Positions 6,698 through 16,116 of a stretch of 64,000 nt of DNA are shown piece by piece. Numbering within the stretch: the stretch's first letter is position 1; each line of letters begins with the position of its first letter. The stretch comes from Eubacteriales bacterium (GTDB taxonomy: Bacteria > Bacillota > Clostridia > Lachnospirales > Lachnospiraceae). The notes under the pieces were generated by a model. The model was not told where the DNA came from. It made no database searches and saw nothing but the letters and a program-made list of their open reading frames with translations. Made by a program: the position numbers and the translations under genes. The stretch spans positions 1 to 64,000 of the forward strand of contig JAUNHA010000004.1 of NCBI GenBank assembly GCA_030524135.1, given 5' to 3'.

Positions 6698-7852
6698 ATG
6701 ATTGACCGTATAAAAAACCAGCTGAATCAGATCTACGAAAGCTGCGGCTACCGCAGGTTCAGAATGTCGAAATTTGAATCCTATGATCTGTATGCGCAGA
6801 ACAGGGACTTTTTAAAAAGCGAGCGCATTATCACCTTTACGGATCTAAACGGCTCCCTGCTTGCGCTGAAGCCGGATATTACGCTTTCCATTATCAAAAA
6901 CAATGACGGCACGGAAGAAAAGGTTTATTATAACGAGAATGTCTATCGTGCGCAGGAAAATACCTATAAGGAGATCATGCAGGTTGGCGTGGAATGCATT
7001 GGTCAGATGGATGCGTTTACGGCTGCGGAGGTCGTTTCGATGGCAGCCCGCTCGCTTGCGTCCATTTCCGACCGCTATGTGCTGGAGCTTTCGGACGCGG
7101 GCTTTGTAAGCCTTTTGCTTGAAACGATGGAGCCGGATGAGACGACCCGCGCCGTTCTGCTTTCCTGCCTTGCCAAAAAGAACGTGGCGGGAATAGAGGC
7201 GCTTTCCCGGGAGGGAAGGCTTACAGAAGCGCATGCGGGCGTGCTGAAAAAACTGATGGGACTGTATCTGCCTTTGCGGGAGGGGATTGAAGCCGCAGCG
7301 GCGCTCTCGCCGAATGAAGCTTCCGATTCGGTGCTCGCAGGCCTTTCCCGCATTGCGGATATTCTGGAAGCCGCGGAGCTTTCGAAACAGATCTATCTGG
7401 ATTTTTCGCTGGTAAACAGCATGGACTATTATAACGGCATTATCTTCCAGGGCTTTGTGGAGGGAATCCCGTTTTCCGTGCTTTCGGGAGGCCGTTACGA
7501 CCGGCTTCCGGAAAAGATGGGAAAGAAGCAGGGCGCGATCGGATTCGCGGTTTATATGGACCGGCTTGAAGCCTATCTTCCGCACGAGAGAAAATTCGAT
7601 GCGGATCTGCTGCTCGTCTATGATAAATCAGATGACTACCGGGAGGTGGCAGCCTATGCTGAGGGAACGAGAGCCGTCGGCAGAAGCGTGCGCTGCGTGC
7701 GGAAGGATGAACTCTCCCGTATGCCGAAGGCGCCAAGGTGTCAGGTGACCATTCTTTTTTCAGAGCTTTCAGAACGCGCAGCCGGCAAAAAAGAAAAAAA
7801 GGCCGGAGCAGAGGATGCAGACGGGAACGGAAAGGAGGCGGCCGATGCTTAA
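6698..7852 (+). CDS. hisZ: ATP phosphoribosyltransferase regulatory subunit
   Basis: This 384-residue HisS-like paralogue is required by the short form of HisG. Class II synthetase features are visible: TFTDLNGSLLALKPDITLSI near residue 50, and YYNGIIFQGF and SGGRYDRL near residues 245-270. It lacks the anticodon-binding domain of real histidyl-tRNA synthetase. The C-terminus carries a charged Lys/Glu/Ala tail of about 30 residues that is probably not structured. Its end overlaps the hisG start by 8 bp, in keeping with a joint HisZG octamer. Confidence 0.9.
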   Translation: MIDRIKNQLNQIYESCGYRRFRMSKFESYDLYAQNRDFLKSERIITFTDLNGSLLALKPDITLSIIKNNDGTEEKVYYNENVYRAQENTYKEIMQVGVECIGQMDAFTAAEVVSMAARSLASISDRYVLELSDAGFVSLLLETMEPDETTRAVLLSCLAKKNVAGIEALSREGRLTEAHAGVLKKLMGLYLPLREGIEAAAALSPNEASDSVLAGLSRIADILEAAELSKQIYLDFSLVNSMDYYNGIIFQGFVEGIPFSVLSGGRYDRLPEKMGKKQGAIGFAVYMDRLEAYLPHERKFDADLLLVYDKSDDYREVAAYAEGTRAVGRSVRCVRKDELSRMPKAPRCQVTILFSELSERAAGKKEKKAGAEDADGNGKEAADA

Positions 7853-8486
7853 TGTGGCGCTGCCGAAGGGCAGACTTGGAGAAACTGTGTATCACAGGCT
7901 TGCGGCGGCAGGCTTTGAATGCCCGTCCATTCTTGAGAAAAACCGCCGTCTGACCTTTGAAAATGAGGAAAAGGGCGTGCGCTATTTCTGGGTAAAGCCG
8001 AGCGACGTGGGTATTTATGTGGAAAGAGGCGCGGCAGACGTCGGAATCGTCGGCAAGGACATCCTGCTTGAAACGAAGCCGGATGTATATGAGCTTCTGG
8101 ATCTGGGACTTGGAAAGTGCAGAATGTGTGTTGCGGGCTTTGCGGATTTTTATGATGACAGGGAACGGAGCCTGCGCGTAGCGACAAAGTTTCCGAAGAT
8201 CGCGGCGGGCTATTATGAAAGCGTGGGCCGGGACATTGACATTATCAAGCTGAACGGCTCCATAGAGATCGCGCCGATTCTGGGACTGTCGGATGTCATC
8301 GTGGACATCGTGGAGACAGGCAATACACTTAAGGAAAATAACCTTGCGGTACTGCAGGAGATCGTACAGATCAGCGCGCGCTTTATCTGCAATAAGGTAA
8401 GCTACCAGTTCCGCCATGCGGAGATCGAAAGGATGAAGGACGGGCTTTTGCAGGCAGAAGAAGCACGGCAGGCAGAGAAAGAATAA
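7845..8486 (+). CDS. hisG: ATP phosphoribosyltransferase catalytic subunit, short form
   Basis: This 213-residue HisG lacks the C-terminal allosteric ACT-like domain, so feedback control must come through HisZ. The N-terminus NVALPKGRL and the PRPP-binding DVIVDIVETGNTLKENNL are diagnostic. It carries out the first committed step, ATP plus PRPP to phosphoribosyl-ATP. AAAGGAGG lies upstream of the ATG at 7845; the frame opens 30 bp earlier, but that region has no ribosome site and lies inside hisZ. Confidence 0.95.
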   Translation: MLNVALPKGRLGETVYHRLAAAGFECPSILEKNRRLTFENEEKGVRYFWVKPSDVGIYVERGAADVGIVGKDILLETKPDVYELLDLGLGKCRMCVAGFADFYDDRERSLRVATKFPKIAAGYYESVGRDIDIIKLNGSIEIAPILGLSDVIVDIVETGNTLKENNLAVLQEIVQISARFICNKVSYQFRHAEIERMKDGLLQAEEARQAEKE

Positions 8487-8501
8487 AGGAGAGCAGACGT
8501 T

Positions 8502-9794
8502 ATGATTAAAATATATGACAGGAAGGACGTGGAGGACAGCAGCATTTTCAGCCGCAGTACGGCGGCGGCCGATCTGTCGGCACCGGTAGCGGAGATCATT
8601 GCGGAAGTAAGAGCAAATGGAGATGCGGCACTCAGAGCATACGGCGAACGCTTTGACCACGTGGAGGCAGGCGCGCTTTCCGGTCTTCAGGTAAGCGAAG
8701 CGGAGATCACGAAGGCACTTTCTTCGGTGGAGCCCGAATTTGTCGGGGTGCTTAGGGAAGCGGCCGCGAATATCGAAGCATACCATAAAAAACAGCTCCG
8801 GGACAGCTTTATCATGACTGAGCGGGAGGGCGTGGTGCTCGGACAGCGCGTACTGCCGCTCGCAAGAGTTGGTATCTACGTGCCGGGCGGTACGGCTGCC
8901 TATCCTTCTACCGTGCTGATGAACGCGGTGCCCGCGCGCATTGCGGGTGTGCCGGAGATCGTGATGACCACGCCGCCGGCAAGGGACGGCAGCGTAAACC
9001 CGTATATTCTTGCGGCGGCATCCGTCGCGGGCGTAACGAAGATCTTCAAGGCGGGCGGCGCACAGGCGATCGCCGCGCTTGCATACGGAACCGAAAGCGT
9101 TCCGCAGGTGGATAAGATCGTAGGACCGGGCAACGCGTTCGTTGCAGAGGCAAAGAAGCAGGTGTTCGGCCAGGTCAACATCGATATGATCGCAGGTCCC
9201 TCAGAGATTCTGGTACTGGCTGACGGAAAGTCAGATCCCGCATTTGTGGCAGCGGATCTTTTGTCCCAGGCGGAGCATGATAAAATGGCTTCGGCAGTTC
9301 TCGTTACGGACAGCATGGAGCTTGCAGAAAAGGTACAGGCAGAGCTTGAGCGGCAGCTCCCGCTGCTTTCGAGGGAAGAAATCGCCCGCACCTCGATCGA
9401 GACAAACGGAAAGATCATTGTGGCGAAGGATCTGAGAGAGGGAATCGCGATCGCAAACCGCATTGCGCCGGAACATCTGGAGATCTGCGTGGACAATCCG
9501 TTTGACTATCTCTCGGAGATCGAAAATGCGGGTTCCGTATTCCTCGGAAGATATAATCCGGAGCCGATGGGAGACTATTTTGCAGGCCCGAACCATACGC
9601 TGCCGACGCTTGGCACGGCGCGTTTCTACAGCCCGCTTTCAGTAGATGATTTCGTAAAGAAGATGCAGTTTTCCTATTATACGAAGGAGGCGCTTGAGAA
9701 AGATTACCGCAAGGTAAGCCTGTTTGCAAAGAAGGAAGGCCTTACGGCGCACGCGCGTGCAGTGGATATCCGTTTCGGGGAGGCTGAAGGATGA
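8502..9794 (+). CDS. hisD: Histidinol dehydrogenase
   Basis: This 430-residue Zn enzyme performs the last two oxidations from histidinol to histidine with NAD+. Family signatures include LPLARVGIYVPGGTAAYPS, AGGAQAIAALAYGT, VGPGNAFV, GPSEILVLAD and APEHLEI. The closing QFSYYTKEAL segment is also typical. It overlaps hisH by 4 bp. Confidence 0.97.
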   Translation: MIKIYDRKDVEDSSIFSRSTAAADLSAPVAEIIAEVRANGDAALRAYGERFDHVEAGALSGLQVSEAEITKALSSVEPEFVGVLREAAANIEAYHKKQLRDSFIMTEREGVVLGQRVLPLARVGIYVPGGTAAYPSTVLMNAVPARIAGVPEIVMTTPPARDGSVNPYILAAASVAGVTKIFKAGGAQAIAALAYGTESVPQVDKIVGPGNAFVAEAKKQVFGQVNIDMIAGPSEILVLADGKSDPAFVAADLLSQAEHDKMASAVLVTDSMELAEKVQAELERQLPLLSREEIARTSIETNGKIIVAKDLREGIAIANRIAPEHLEICVDNPFDYLSEIENAGSVFLGRYNPEPMGDYFAGPNHTLPTLGTARFYSPLSVDDFVKKMQFSYYTKEALEKDYRKVSLFAKKEGLTAHARAVDIRFGEAEG

Positions 9795-10408
9795 TCGCGA
9801 TCATTGATTACGGCGTCGGAAATCTGTTTTCGCTCACGTCCTCTTTCCGGGAAATCGGAAAAGAGGCGGTTCCGACACGGGACGAAAAACTGATCAGAAC
9901 GGCGGACAGACTGATTCTTCCCGGGGTCGGGGCGTTTGGCGATGCCGCGCGGAAGCTCAGGGAGAGCGGGATGTTTGATCTCGTGCGTGAGGAAGCGGAG
10001 CGGGGCAAGCCGGTGCTCGGCATCTGTCTCGGCATGCAGCTTTTATTTGAACGCTCGTTTGAATACGGAGAATATGAGGGGCTTGGCCTTGTAAAGGGAG
10101 AGGTACGGCCGTTTGAACCGCTTGTCGGAGAGAAGCTCGACATTCCGCATATCGGCTGGAATGCGCTTTCTTTCCCGAAGGAGCGGGAAAAGAGCCCGGT
10201 CTTTTGCGGAATCGAAGAGGGAGACTGCGTATACTTTGTGCATTCCTATGCGGGCTTTGACTGTGATGACAGCCTGATCGCATGGACAGAGTACGGCATT
10301 CCGCTTACGGCGGCGGTTCAGCAGGAAAACGTATATGGAATGCAGTTTCATCCGGAGAAGAGCGGAAGCATCGGACTTCGGATTCTGAAAAATTTTGCAG
10401 AGCTATAA
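9791..10408 (+). CDS. hisH: Imidazole glycerol phosphate synthase, glutaminase subunit
   Basis: This class I glutamine amidotransferase of 205 residues has its nucleophile Cys at about 79 (LGICLGMQLLF) and the catalytic His-x-Glu in MQFHPEKSG near the C-terminus. It supplies ammonia to HisF through a heterodimer. It follows hisD with overlap and precedes hisA by 12 bp. Confidence 0.96.
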   Translation: MIAIIDYGVGNLFSLTSSFREIGKEAVPTRDEKLIRTADRLILPGVGAFGDAARKLRESGMFDLVREEAERGKPVLGICLGMQLLFERSFEYGEYEGLGLVKGEVRPFEPLVGEKLDIPHIGWNALSFPKEREKSPVFCGIEEGDCVYFVHSYAGFDCDDSLIAWTEYGIPLTAAVQQENVYGMQFHPEKSGSIGLRILKNFAEL

Positions 10409-10420
10409 GGAGGTTTGCCC

Positions 10421-11185
10421 GTGATCCTATATCCGGCAATTGATTTATATGAAAAACAGGCGGTGCGCCTTGTAAAGGGCGATTACGCCAATATGACGGT
10501 ATACAGCAGCGATCCGGCATCCTTTGCCGCCCGGTTTGAAGCGCAGGGGGCGCGCTGCCTGCATGTGGTCGATCTTGAGGGCGCAAGGGACGGAAGCACG
10601 CCGAACCTTGACGTGATCCTGGAAATGCGGAGAAAAACCGCATTGTTTATCGAGGTGGGCGGCGGCATCCGCAGCATGGAGACGATCGAGCGGTATCTGT
10701 CCGCAGGCATTGACCGCATCATTCTCGGGACGAAGGCGCTTCTCGACAGGGGCTTTTTAAAGGAGGCGCTTCACGCATACGGGGAAAAGATCGCGGTCGG
10801 TGTGGATATCCTCGACGGAAAGCCGGCCGTGCACGGCTGGAAGGCCGTGGCGGAGGAAAGCGCGGAGCAGTTCCTTTCCGAGCTTGCCGCTCTTTCCGTG
10901 AAGACCGTGATCTGCACGGACATCTCCAAAGACGGCATGCTTTCCGGCACGAACCTTCCGCTGTACCGGGAGCTTTCAAAAGCGTTTCCGATCAGTTTTA
11001 TCGCATCGGGCGGCGTGTCATCAGCCTCTGATATTACGGCGCTCAGGGACATGGGGCTTTACGGCGCGATCCTGGGAAAGGCCATGTATGAGGGAAAGCT
11101 CAGCCTGGAGGAGGCGCTTGCTGCAGCCGGCCCGCAGGACCTTACGGGAAATGCAGGCCTTTCGGGCGGAAAGGATGAGGCATGA
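10421..11185 (+). CDS. hisA: ProFAR isomerase
   Basis: This 254-residue TIM barrel catalyses the Amadori rearrangement of ProFAR. The two half-barrel catalytic aspartates are in PAIDLYEKQAVRL and CTDISKDGMLSG. I chose the GTG at 10421, 7 nt after AGGAGG; an in-frame TTG at 10415 is too close to that site. It has a short extra C-terminal tail and overlaps hisF by 4 bp. Confidence 0.95.
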   Translation: MILYPAIDLYEKQAVRLVKGDYANMTVYSSDPASFAARFEAQGARCLHVVDLEGARDGSTPNLDVILEMRRKTALFIEVGGGIRSMETIERYLSAGIDRIILGTKALLDRGFLKEALHAYGEKIAVGVDILDGKPAVHGWKAVAEESAEQFLSELAALSVKTVICTDISKDGMLSGTNLPLYRELSKAFPISFIASGGVSSASDITALRDMGLYGAILGKAMYEGKLSLEEALAAAGPQDLTGNAGLSGGKDEA

Positions 11186-11961
11186 TCACAAAACGAATCA
11201 TTCCCTGTCTGGACGTAAAAGACGGCAGGGTAGTAAAAGGCGTCAACTTTGAGGGACTCCGGGATGTTTCGGATCCGGTGGCGCTGGCCGCCATGTATTC
11301 GGAGGCGGGGGCGGATGAGCTCGTGTTTTATGATATTACGGCTTCGGCGGAAGGAAGAAAGCTTTTTACCGATATTCTTACGCGGGCGGCGGAGCGGATT
11401 TTCATCCCGCTTACGGTAGGCGGCGGCATCAGCACCGTGGAGGATTTTGACCGTGTGCTAAAATGCGGCGCTGACAAGGTTTCGGTCAACTCGGGCGCAA
11501 TTAAGAATCCGTCCGTCATCAATGAGGCCGCGGAAAAATACGGAAACCAGTGCGTGGTGCTGTCCGTTGACGCAAAGCGCGTGGATGGAAGCTATCATGT
11601 GTTTCTGAACGGCGGACGCGTGGATACGGGCATGGACGCGCTTGAGTGGATCAGGGAGGGCGTAAGCCGCGGCGCGGGAGAAATCGTGCTGAACTCGATC
11701 GATACGGACGGCGTAAAGCAGGGCTTTGATCTTGAAATGCTCGCAGCGGTAAACGCACTGGTAAAGGTACCCGTGATCGCATCGGGAGGAGCGGGTTCTG
11801 CAGAGGATTTTGTGAAGCTGTTCCGGGAGATCCCGGATATTTCCGCAGGGCTTGCCGCGAGTATTTTTCATTTTGGAGAAGTAAAAATCGACGCACTGAA
11901 GGAAAAACTCTTTGCAGAGGGGATACCGGTGCGCTTACTCAGGGAGAGGCAGAATGTTTGA
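11182..11961 (+). CDS. hisF: Imidazole glycerol phosphate synthase, cyclase subunit
   Basis: This 259-residue TIM barrel is homologous to HisA. Catalytic aspartates sit in [17 protein letters not shown] and [14 protein letters not shown], and the [10 protein letters not shown] phosphate loop is present. With HisH it makes imidazole-glycerol phosphate and AICAR. It overlaps hisI by 8 bp. Confidence 0.97.
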   Translation: MITKRIIPCLDVKDGRVVKGVNFEGLRDVSDPVALAAMYSEAGADELVFYDITASAEGRKLFTDILTRAAERIFIPLTVGGGISTVEDFDRVLKCGADKVSVNSGAIKNPSVINEAAEKYGNQCVVLSVDAKRVDGSYHVFLNGGRVDTGMDALEWIREGVSRGAGEIVLNSIDTDGVKQGFDLEMLAAVNALVKVPVIASGGAGSAEDFVKLFREIPDISAGLAASIFHFGEVKIDALKEKLFAEGIPVRLLRERQNV

Positions 11962-12286
11962 TATCGGTCAGATAAAATTTGATAAGGACGGTCTCGTGCC
12001 TGCGATCGTCCAGGATCATGAGACAAAACGGGTGCTGATGCTCGCCTATATGAACCGGGAATCGCTGGAGATTTCCCTTGCGCGCGGACTTACCTGTTTC
12101 TGGTCGCGCTCGCGTAAGGAGCTGTGGCTGAAGGGCGATACGAGCGGAAACTACCAGCATATCGTAAGCATTGCCTCGGACTGTGATCAGGATACGCTCC
12201 TGATCGAGGTAAGGCCTGACGGTCCCGCCTGCCATCTCGGGACGGTTTCCTGTTTTGACAGCGGGCAGCAGATGCAGGTTTCCTGA
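11954..12286 (+). CDS. hisI: Phosphoribosyl-AMP cyclohydrolase
   Basis: This 110-residue enzyme is of the stand-alone type and opens the adenine ring. The motifs [29 protein letters not shown] and the Zn-binding SDCDQDTLL and GPACHLG are present. The ATG at 11954 follows AGGCAGA; the longer frame lies inside hisF. The next enzyme of the pathway (HisE) is a separate gene 83 bp further on. Confidence 0.95.
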   Translation: MFDIGQIKFDKDGLVPAIVQDHETKRVLMLAYMNRESLEISLARGLTCFWSRSRKELWLKGDTSGNYQHIVSIASDCDQDTLLIEVRPDGPACHLGTVSCFDSGQQMQVS

Positions 12287-12369
12287 CAGGAAAATAACAG
12301 GAAATAACGGGGCAATGACAGAGCGAAGGCAAAGAACGGATTATGACGAAGATAAAGGAGCTTGATAAA

Positions 12370-12711
12370 ATGACAGGTGAATTTTCATACGAGAGGCTGT
12401 ATGAGCTTCTGAAGGGAAGAAAAGAGGAGCTTCCGGAAGGATCCTATACGACCTATCTTTTCGAGAAGGGACTGGATAAGATTCTTAAAAAAGTCGGGGA
12501 AGAGTGTACGGAGGTCATCATCGCCGCAAAGGATCATGACAAAAAAGAGACGGTTTATGAGATCGCGGATCTCTGCTACCACGTGATGGTGCTCATGGTA
12601 GAGGCAGGAATTTCGCTTGATGATATCGCGAAGGAGCTTGCTTCAAGAAATGTCATTGATCATAAGGTTAAACAGGAAAAAATGGCTTCGGACGCGGAAG
12701 CGGAAAAGTAA
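12370..12711 (+). CDS. hisE: Phosphoribosyl-ATP pyrophosphatase
   Basis: This 113-residue all-helical MazG-like enzyme converts phosphoribosyl-ATP to phosphoribosyl-AMP. The motifs [20 protein letters not shown] and [15 protein letters not shown] carry the metal-binding acidic residues. I prefer the ATG at 12370, preceded by AAAGGAG at 9 nt, to one at 12343, which has only a weak site. The C-terminal tail is charged and slightly longer than in most HisE proteins. Confidence 0.93.
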   Translation: MTGEFSYERLYELLKGRKEELPEGSYTTYLFEKGLDKILKKVGEECTEVIIAAKDHDKKETVYEIADLCYHVMVLMVEAGISLDDIAKELASRNVIDHKVKQEKMASDAEAEK

Positions 12712-12765
12712 GAAGCGGCTGTAAAGCAAGAAAAAGACGGGAGCCAGGAAAAGGGAGGAAACGAT

Positions 12766-13587
12766 ATGCCCCTGCTTGCAAATTTTCATACGCATACGGA
12801 TTTCTGCGACGGGAAAAATACCGCGCGCGAGATGATCGAGGCGGCGCTTTCCCTCGGATTTCTGCATCTGGGACTGTCTTCTCACGGATACACCTGGTTC
12901 GACCGGGAATTTCTTCTGGACACGGAGGCCTATTTTAAGGAATGCAGGGCGCTGCAGCAGGAATATGCGGACAGAATCAATCTTCTTGTGGGCATCGAGC
13001 AGGACTGCCTTGCCGATCCTGAACCGAACAGGGAAGCGGACTTTCTGATCGGTTCCACGCACTATCTGAAGATCGGGGATCAGTATCCTGCGGTCGATGA
13101 TACCTTTGAGATGGCGGAGTGCACGGTGCGCGAGTACTTCGGCGGAGACTGGTACCGCTACTGCCGCGCCTACTATGAGCAGGAGGCGGAGGTCTTTGAA
13201 CGTACTGGGTGTACCTTCATCGGACATTTTGACCTTGTGACAAGATTCAATGATGAGCATCCGCGTTTTGATGAACAGGATCCGCGCTACCTCAGACCCG
13301 CGCTCGAGGTGATGGAATATCTTGCAGGAAAGGGAATCCCGTTTGAGATCAATACGGGGGCGCTTAACCGCGGCAGAAAAAAAGCGCCGTATCCGGCGCC
13401 GCCGCTCCTTAAGGCGCTCCGGAGCTTCGGCGGAGAGATCCTGATCAGTTCCGATGCGCACAGTGTGGACAAGCTTGACGGCTGCTTTGACGAGGCAGTG
13501 AGGGAGGCGGTTGCCGCCGGATTTACCCACACAAATATTCTCACAAAAAATGGCTGGAAACAGCTTGCGCTTGACCGCGTGATCTGA
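12766..13587 (+). CDS. hisK: Histidinol-phosphatase, PHP type
   Basis: This 273-residue PHP-superfamily hydrolase has the metal motifs NFHTHTDFCDG near the N-terminus, GLSSHGYTW, IGHFDLV and SSDAHSVDKL near the C-terminus. As the last gene of a complete his operon it supplies the missing step, histidinol phosphate to histidinol. Some databases use hisJ for this family. It is 54 bp after hisE with a GGGAGG ribosome site. Confidence 0.9.
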   Translation: MPLLANFHTHTDFCDGKNTAREMIEAALSLGFLHLGLSSHGYTWFDREFLLDTEAYFKECRALQQEYADRINLLVGIEQDCLADPEPNREADFLIGSTHYLKIGDQYPAVDDTFEMAECTVREYFGGDWYRYCRAYYEQEAEVFERTGCTFIGHFDLVTRFNDEHPRFDEQDPRYLRPALEVMEYLAGKGIPFEINTGALNRGRKKAPYPAPPLLKALRSFGGEILISSDAHSVDKLDGCFDEAVREAVAAGFTHTNILTKNGWKQLALDRVI

Positions 13588-13624
13588 TAAAATTAACCCT
13601 CGGTCACGTAATTATCGCTTACCT

Positions 13625-13659
13625 GCGCCCTTTCATGCATGCATGGGGGCGTGTTTTTA
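13625..13659 (+). terminator. Terminator of the histidine operon
   Basis: CGCCC (13626-13630) pairs with GGGCG (13647-13651) around a self-complementary CATGCATGCATG, followed by GTGTTTTTA. Confidence 0.65.
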
Positions 13660-13662
13660 TTT

Positions 13663-13708
13663 CATCAATATCTAGTTGATTTTCCCTATTGACTTCTATA
13701 TCTTGTGT
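13663..13708. promoter_or_regulatory. Two NrdR-box-like sites upstream of nrdD
   Basis: The cores CAATATCTAG (13666-13675) and CTATATCTTG (13696-13705) each match the NrdR core CwATATaTwG except for one base. Their starts are 30 bp apart, close to three helical turns. The second core lies between the -35 and -10 boxes, so a bound NrdR would block RNA polymerase. The boxes are seen; NrdR binding is inferred. Confidence 0.6.
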
Positions 13709-13716
13709 ATTATAAT
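13689..13716 (+). promoter_or_regulatory. Promoter of nrdD
   Basis: TTGACT (13689-13694), a 16 bp spacer and TATAAT (13711-13716) lie 70 bp upstream of the preferred start of nrdD. Confidence 0.7.
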
Positions 13717-13788
13717 AGGAGTTGTCACATTTGTGTGCCAGCCCATTTTTTGGTTTGGAGATATTTTATAAGGAACAGGTGCAGTTAT

Positions 13789-15945
13789 ATGAAGGTTATT
13801 AAGCGGAATGGATCAGAGGCGAGCTTTGACGATTGCAAGATCGTGCTTGCCGTTAAAAAAGCGAATGATGCGGGCGAGGCGCACGAGCTTACTGAGAATC
13901 AGATCAATGAGATCGCGGATTACATCAGCTATAAGTGTCATAAGATGAACAGGGCGGTTTCCGTTGAGGAGATTCAGGATATGGTCGAGAATCAGATCAT
14001 GGCGAACGGTGCGTTTGAGGTTGCACGCCGCTATGTCCGTTACCGCTATAACCGCGCGCTCGTCAGAAAGTCAAACACGACCGACGACAGAATTCTCACC
14101 CTGATCGAGGGAAATAACGAGGAGGTCCTGCAGGAGAACTCCAACAAGGATCCGATCGTAAACTCCGTACAGCGTGACTATATGGCGGGAGAGGTGAGCA
14201 GAGACCTTACGAAGCGCATGCTGCTGCCGGAGGACATCGTGAAGGCGGACGAGGAGGGCATCATCCATTTCCACGATTCTGATTATTTCGCACAGCACAT
14301 GCATAACTGCGACCTGATCAATCTGGAGGACATGCTTCAGAACGGAACGGTGATCAGTGAGACCGGCATCGACAAGCCGCACAGCTTTTCCACGGCCTGC
14401 AATATCGCGATGCAGATCGTTGCACAGGTAGCCAGCAACCAGTACGGCGGACAGAGCATCAGCCTTGCGCATCTGGCACCGTTTGTACAGGTCTCCAGAG
14501 AAAAGATCTATGCGGAGGTTCTTTCCGAGTGTGAGATCCTGGGCGTTAAGAACGACGAACCGAGCATCCAGAAGATCGTGGAGCAGCGCCTTCGGAAAGA
14601 GATCGAAAAAGGCGTCCAGACGATCCAGTATCAGGTGATCACGCTGATGACGACAAACGGACAGGCACCGTTCCTCACCGTGTTCATGTATCTGAACGAG
14701 GCAAAAAACAGCAGGGAAAAGAACGACCTTGCGCTGATCATAGAAGAAGCGCTCAAGCAGCGCATCAAGGGCGTAAAGAACGAGGAAGGCATCTTTGTAA
14801 CGCCGGCCTTCCCGAAGCTCATTTACGTTCTGGAAGAGGACAACGTACGTCCGGGCACGCTGTATTACTATCTGACGGAGCTTGCGGCGAAGTGCACCGC
14901 AAAGCGCCTGGTGCCGGATTACATTTCCGAAAAGAAGATGAAGGAACTGAAGGAAGGCAACTGCTTCCCGGTTATGGGCTGCAGAAGCGCGCTTTCCCCG
15001 TGGAAAGATGCAGACGGAAACTATAAGTTCTACGGCAGATTCAACCAGGGCGTTGTGACCATCAACCTGCCGGACGTGGCGCTTTCCTCGGGACGCGACA
15101 TGGATGCATTCTGGAGAATATTCGATGAGAGGCTTGCGCTCTGCTATAAGGCACTGATGTGCCGCCACAACAGACTGAAGGGCACGCTTTCCGACGCGGC
15201 CCCGATTCTCTGGCAGAACGGCGCGCTCGCACGCCTTAAGAAGGGCGAGACGATCGACAAGCTCCTGTTCGGCGGATATTCCACCATTTCGCTCGGCTAT
15301 GCCGGACTTTGCGAGTGTGTGCGCTACATGACGGGCAAGTCCCACACGGATCCGTCTGCAACGCCGTTTGCCCTCAAGGTCATGGAACATATGAACGAGG
15401 CCTGCGACCGCTGGACGGAGGAGACGAACATCAAGTTCAGCATCTACGGCGCGCCGATCGAGAGCACGACCTATAAATTCGCAAAATGCCTGCAGCGCCG
15501 CTTCGGCATCGTTCCGGGCGTGACGGACAAGGGCTATATCACCAACAGCTATCACGTACACGTGACCGAGGACATCGACGCGTTCAGCAAGCTGAAGTTT
15601 GAATCCCAGTTCCAGTCCCTTTCCACCGGCGGAGCGATCAGCTATGTGGAGGTTCCGAATCTGGAAAACAATATTCCGGCGGTCCTCAGCGTGATGGAAT
15701 TCATCTATGACAACATCATGTACGCAGAACTCAACACCAAGAGCGACTACTGCCAGATCTGCGGCTATACCGGAGAGATCCGGATCGTCGAGGAGGACGG
15801 CAAGCTTGTCTGGGAGTGTCCGAAGTGCAAAAACCGCGACCAGAACAAGATGAATGTCGCAAGACGTACCTGCGGCTACATCGGCACCCAGTTCTGGAAT
15901 CAGGGCAGAACGCAGGAGATCCGGGAGCGCGTACTGCATCTGTAA
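13789..15945 (+). CDS. nrdD: Anaerobic ribonucleoside-triphosphate reductase
   Basis: This 718-residue class III enzyme reduces NTPs under anoxia. An N-terminal ATP-cone (about 1-95, beginning MKVIKRNGSEASFDDCKI) gives allosteric control. Zn-finger cysteines in CQICGY and CPKC are near 650-680, and the glycyl-radical loop RTCGYIG places the radical Gly at about 696. The ATG at 13789 starts the cone; the frame opens earlier but includes the promoter. Its activase NrdG is encoded 171 bp downstream. Confidence 0.97.
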   Translation: MKVIKRNGSEASFDDCKIVLAVKKANDAGEAHELTENQINEIADYISYKCHKMNRAVSVEEIQDMVENQIMANGAFEVARRYVRYRYNRALVRKSNTTDDRILTLIEGNNEEVLQENSNKDPIVNSVQRDYMAGEVSRDLTKRMLLPEDIVKADEEGIIHFHDSDYFAQHMHNCDLINLEDMLQNGTVISETGIDKPHSFSTACNIAMQIVAQVASNQYGGQSISLAHLAPFVQVSREKIYAEVLSECEILGVKNDEPSIQKIVEQRLRKEIEKGVQTIQYQVITLMTTNGQAPFLTVFMYLNEAKNSREKNDLALIIEEALKQRIKGVKNEEGIFVTPAFPKLIYVLEEDNVRPGTLYYYLTELAAKCTAKRLVPDYISEKKMKELKEGNCFPVMGCRSALSPWKDADGNYKFYGRFNQGVVTINLPDVALSSGRDMDAFWRIFDERLALCYKALMCRHNRLKGTLSDAAPILWQNGALARLKKGETIDKLLFGGYSTISLGYAGLCECVRYMTGKSHTDPSATPFALKVMEHMNEACDRWTEETNIKFSIYGAPIESTTYKFAKCLQRRFGIVPGVTDKGYITNSYHVHVTEDIDAFSKLKFESQFQSLSTGGAISYVEVPNLENNIPAVLSVMEFIYDNIMYAELNTKSDYCQICGYTGEIRIVEEDGKLVWECPKCKNRDQNKMNVARRTCGYIGTQFWNQGRTQEIRERVLHL

Positions 15946-16116
15946 CAGATGCGCTGCAGTACAATCCCGCTTTGCGGGTTGGGGACCTGCAAAGGACGGA
16001 GAATCTGCAGAGATCAGAAGAATACTGTACGGATATCAGGGGAAGCAAAACAGAAACCGCATCGGACAGCCTTCAGTTCGGCTTTTACGGTGCGGTTTCG
16101 TATATGGGGGAGAAAA

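Noticed and set aside
7440..8786. A 448-residue minus-strand frame over hisZ, hisG and hisD
   Set aside because: It is antisense to three clear his genes and low in family-like sequence; it has no ribosome site.
14071..15939. A 622-residue open frame on the minus strand opposite nrdD
   Set aside because: It is a codon-bias shadow of the GC-rich nrdD gene; it resembles no family and the plus-strand gene has all NrdD motifs.
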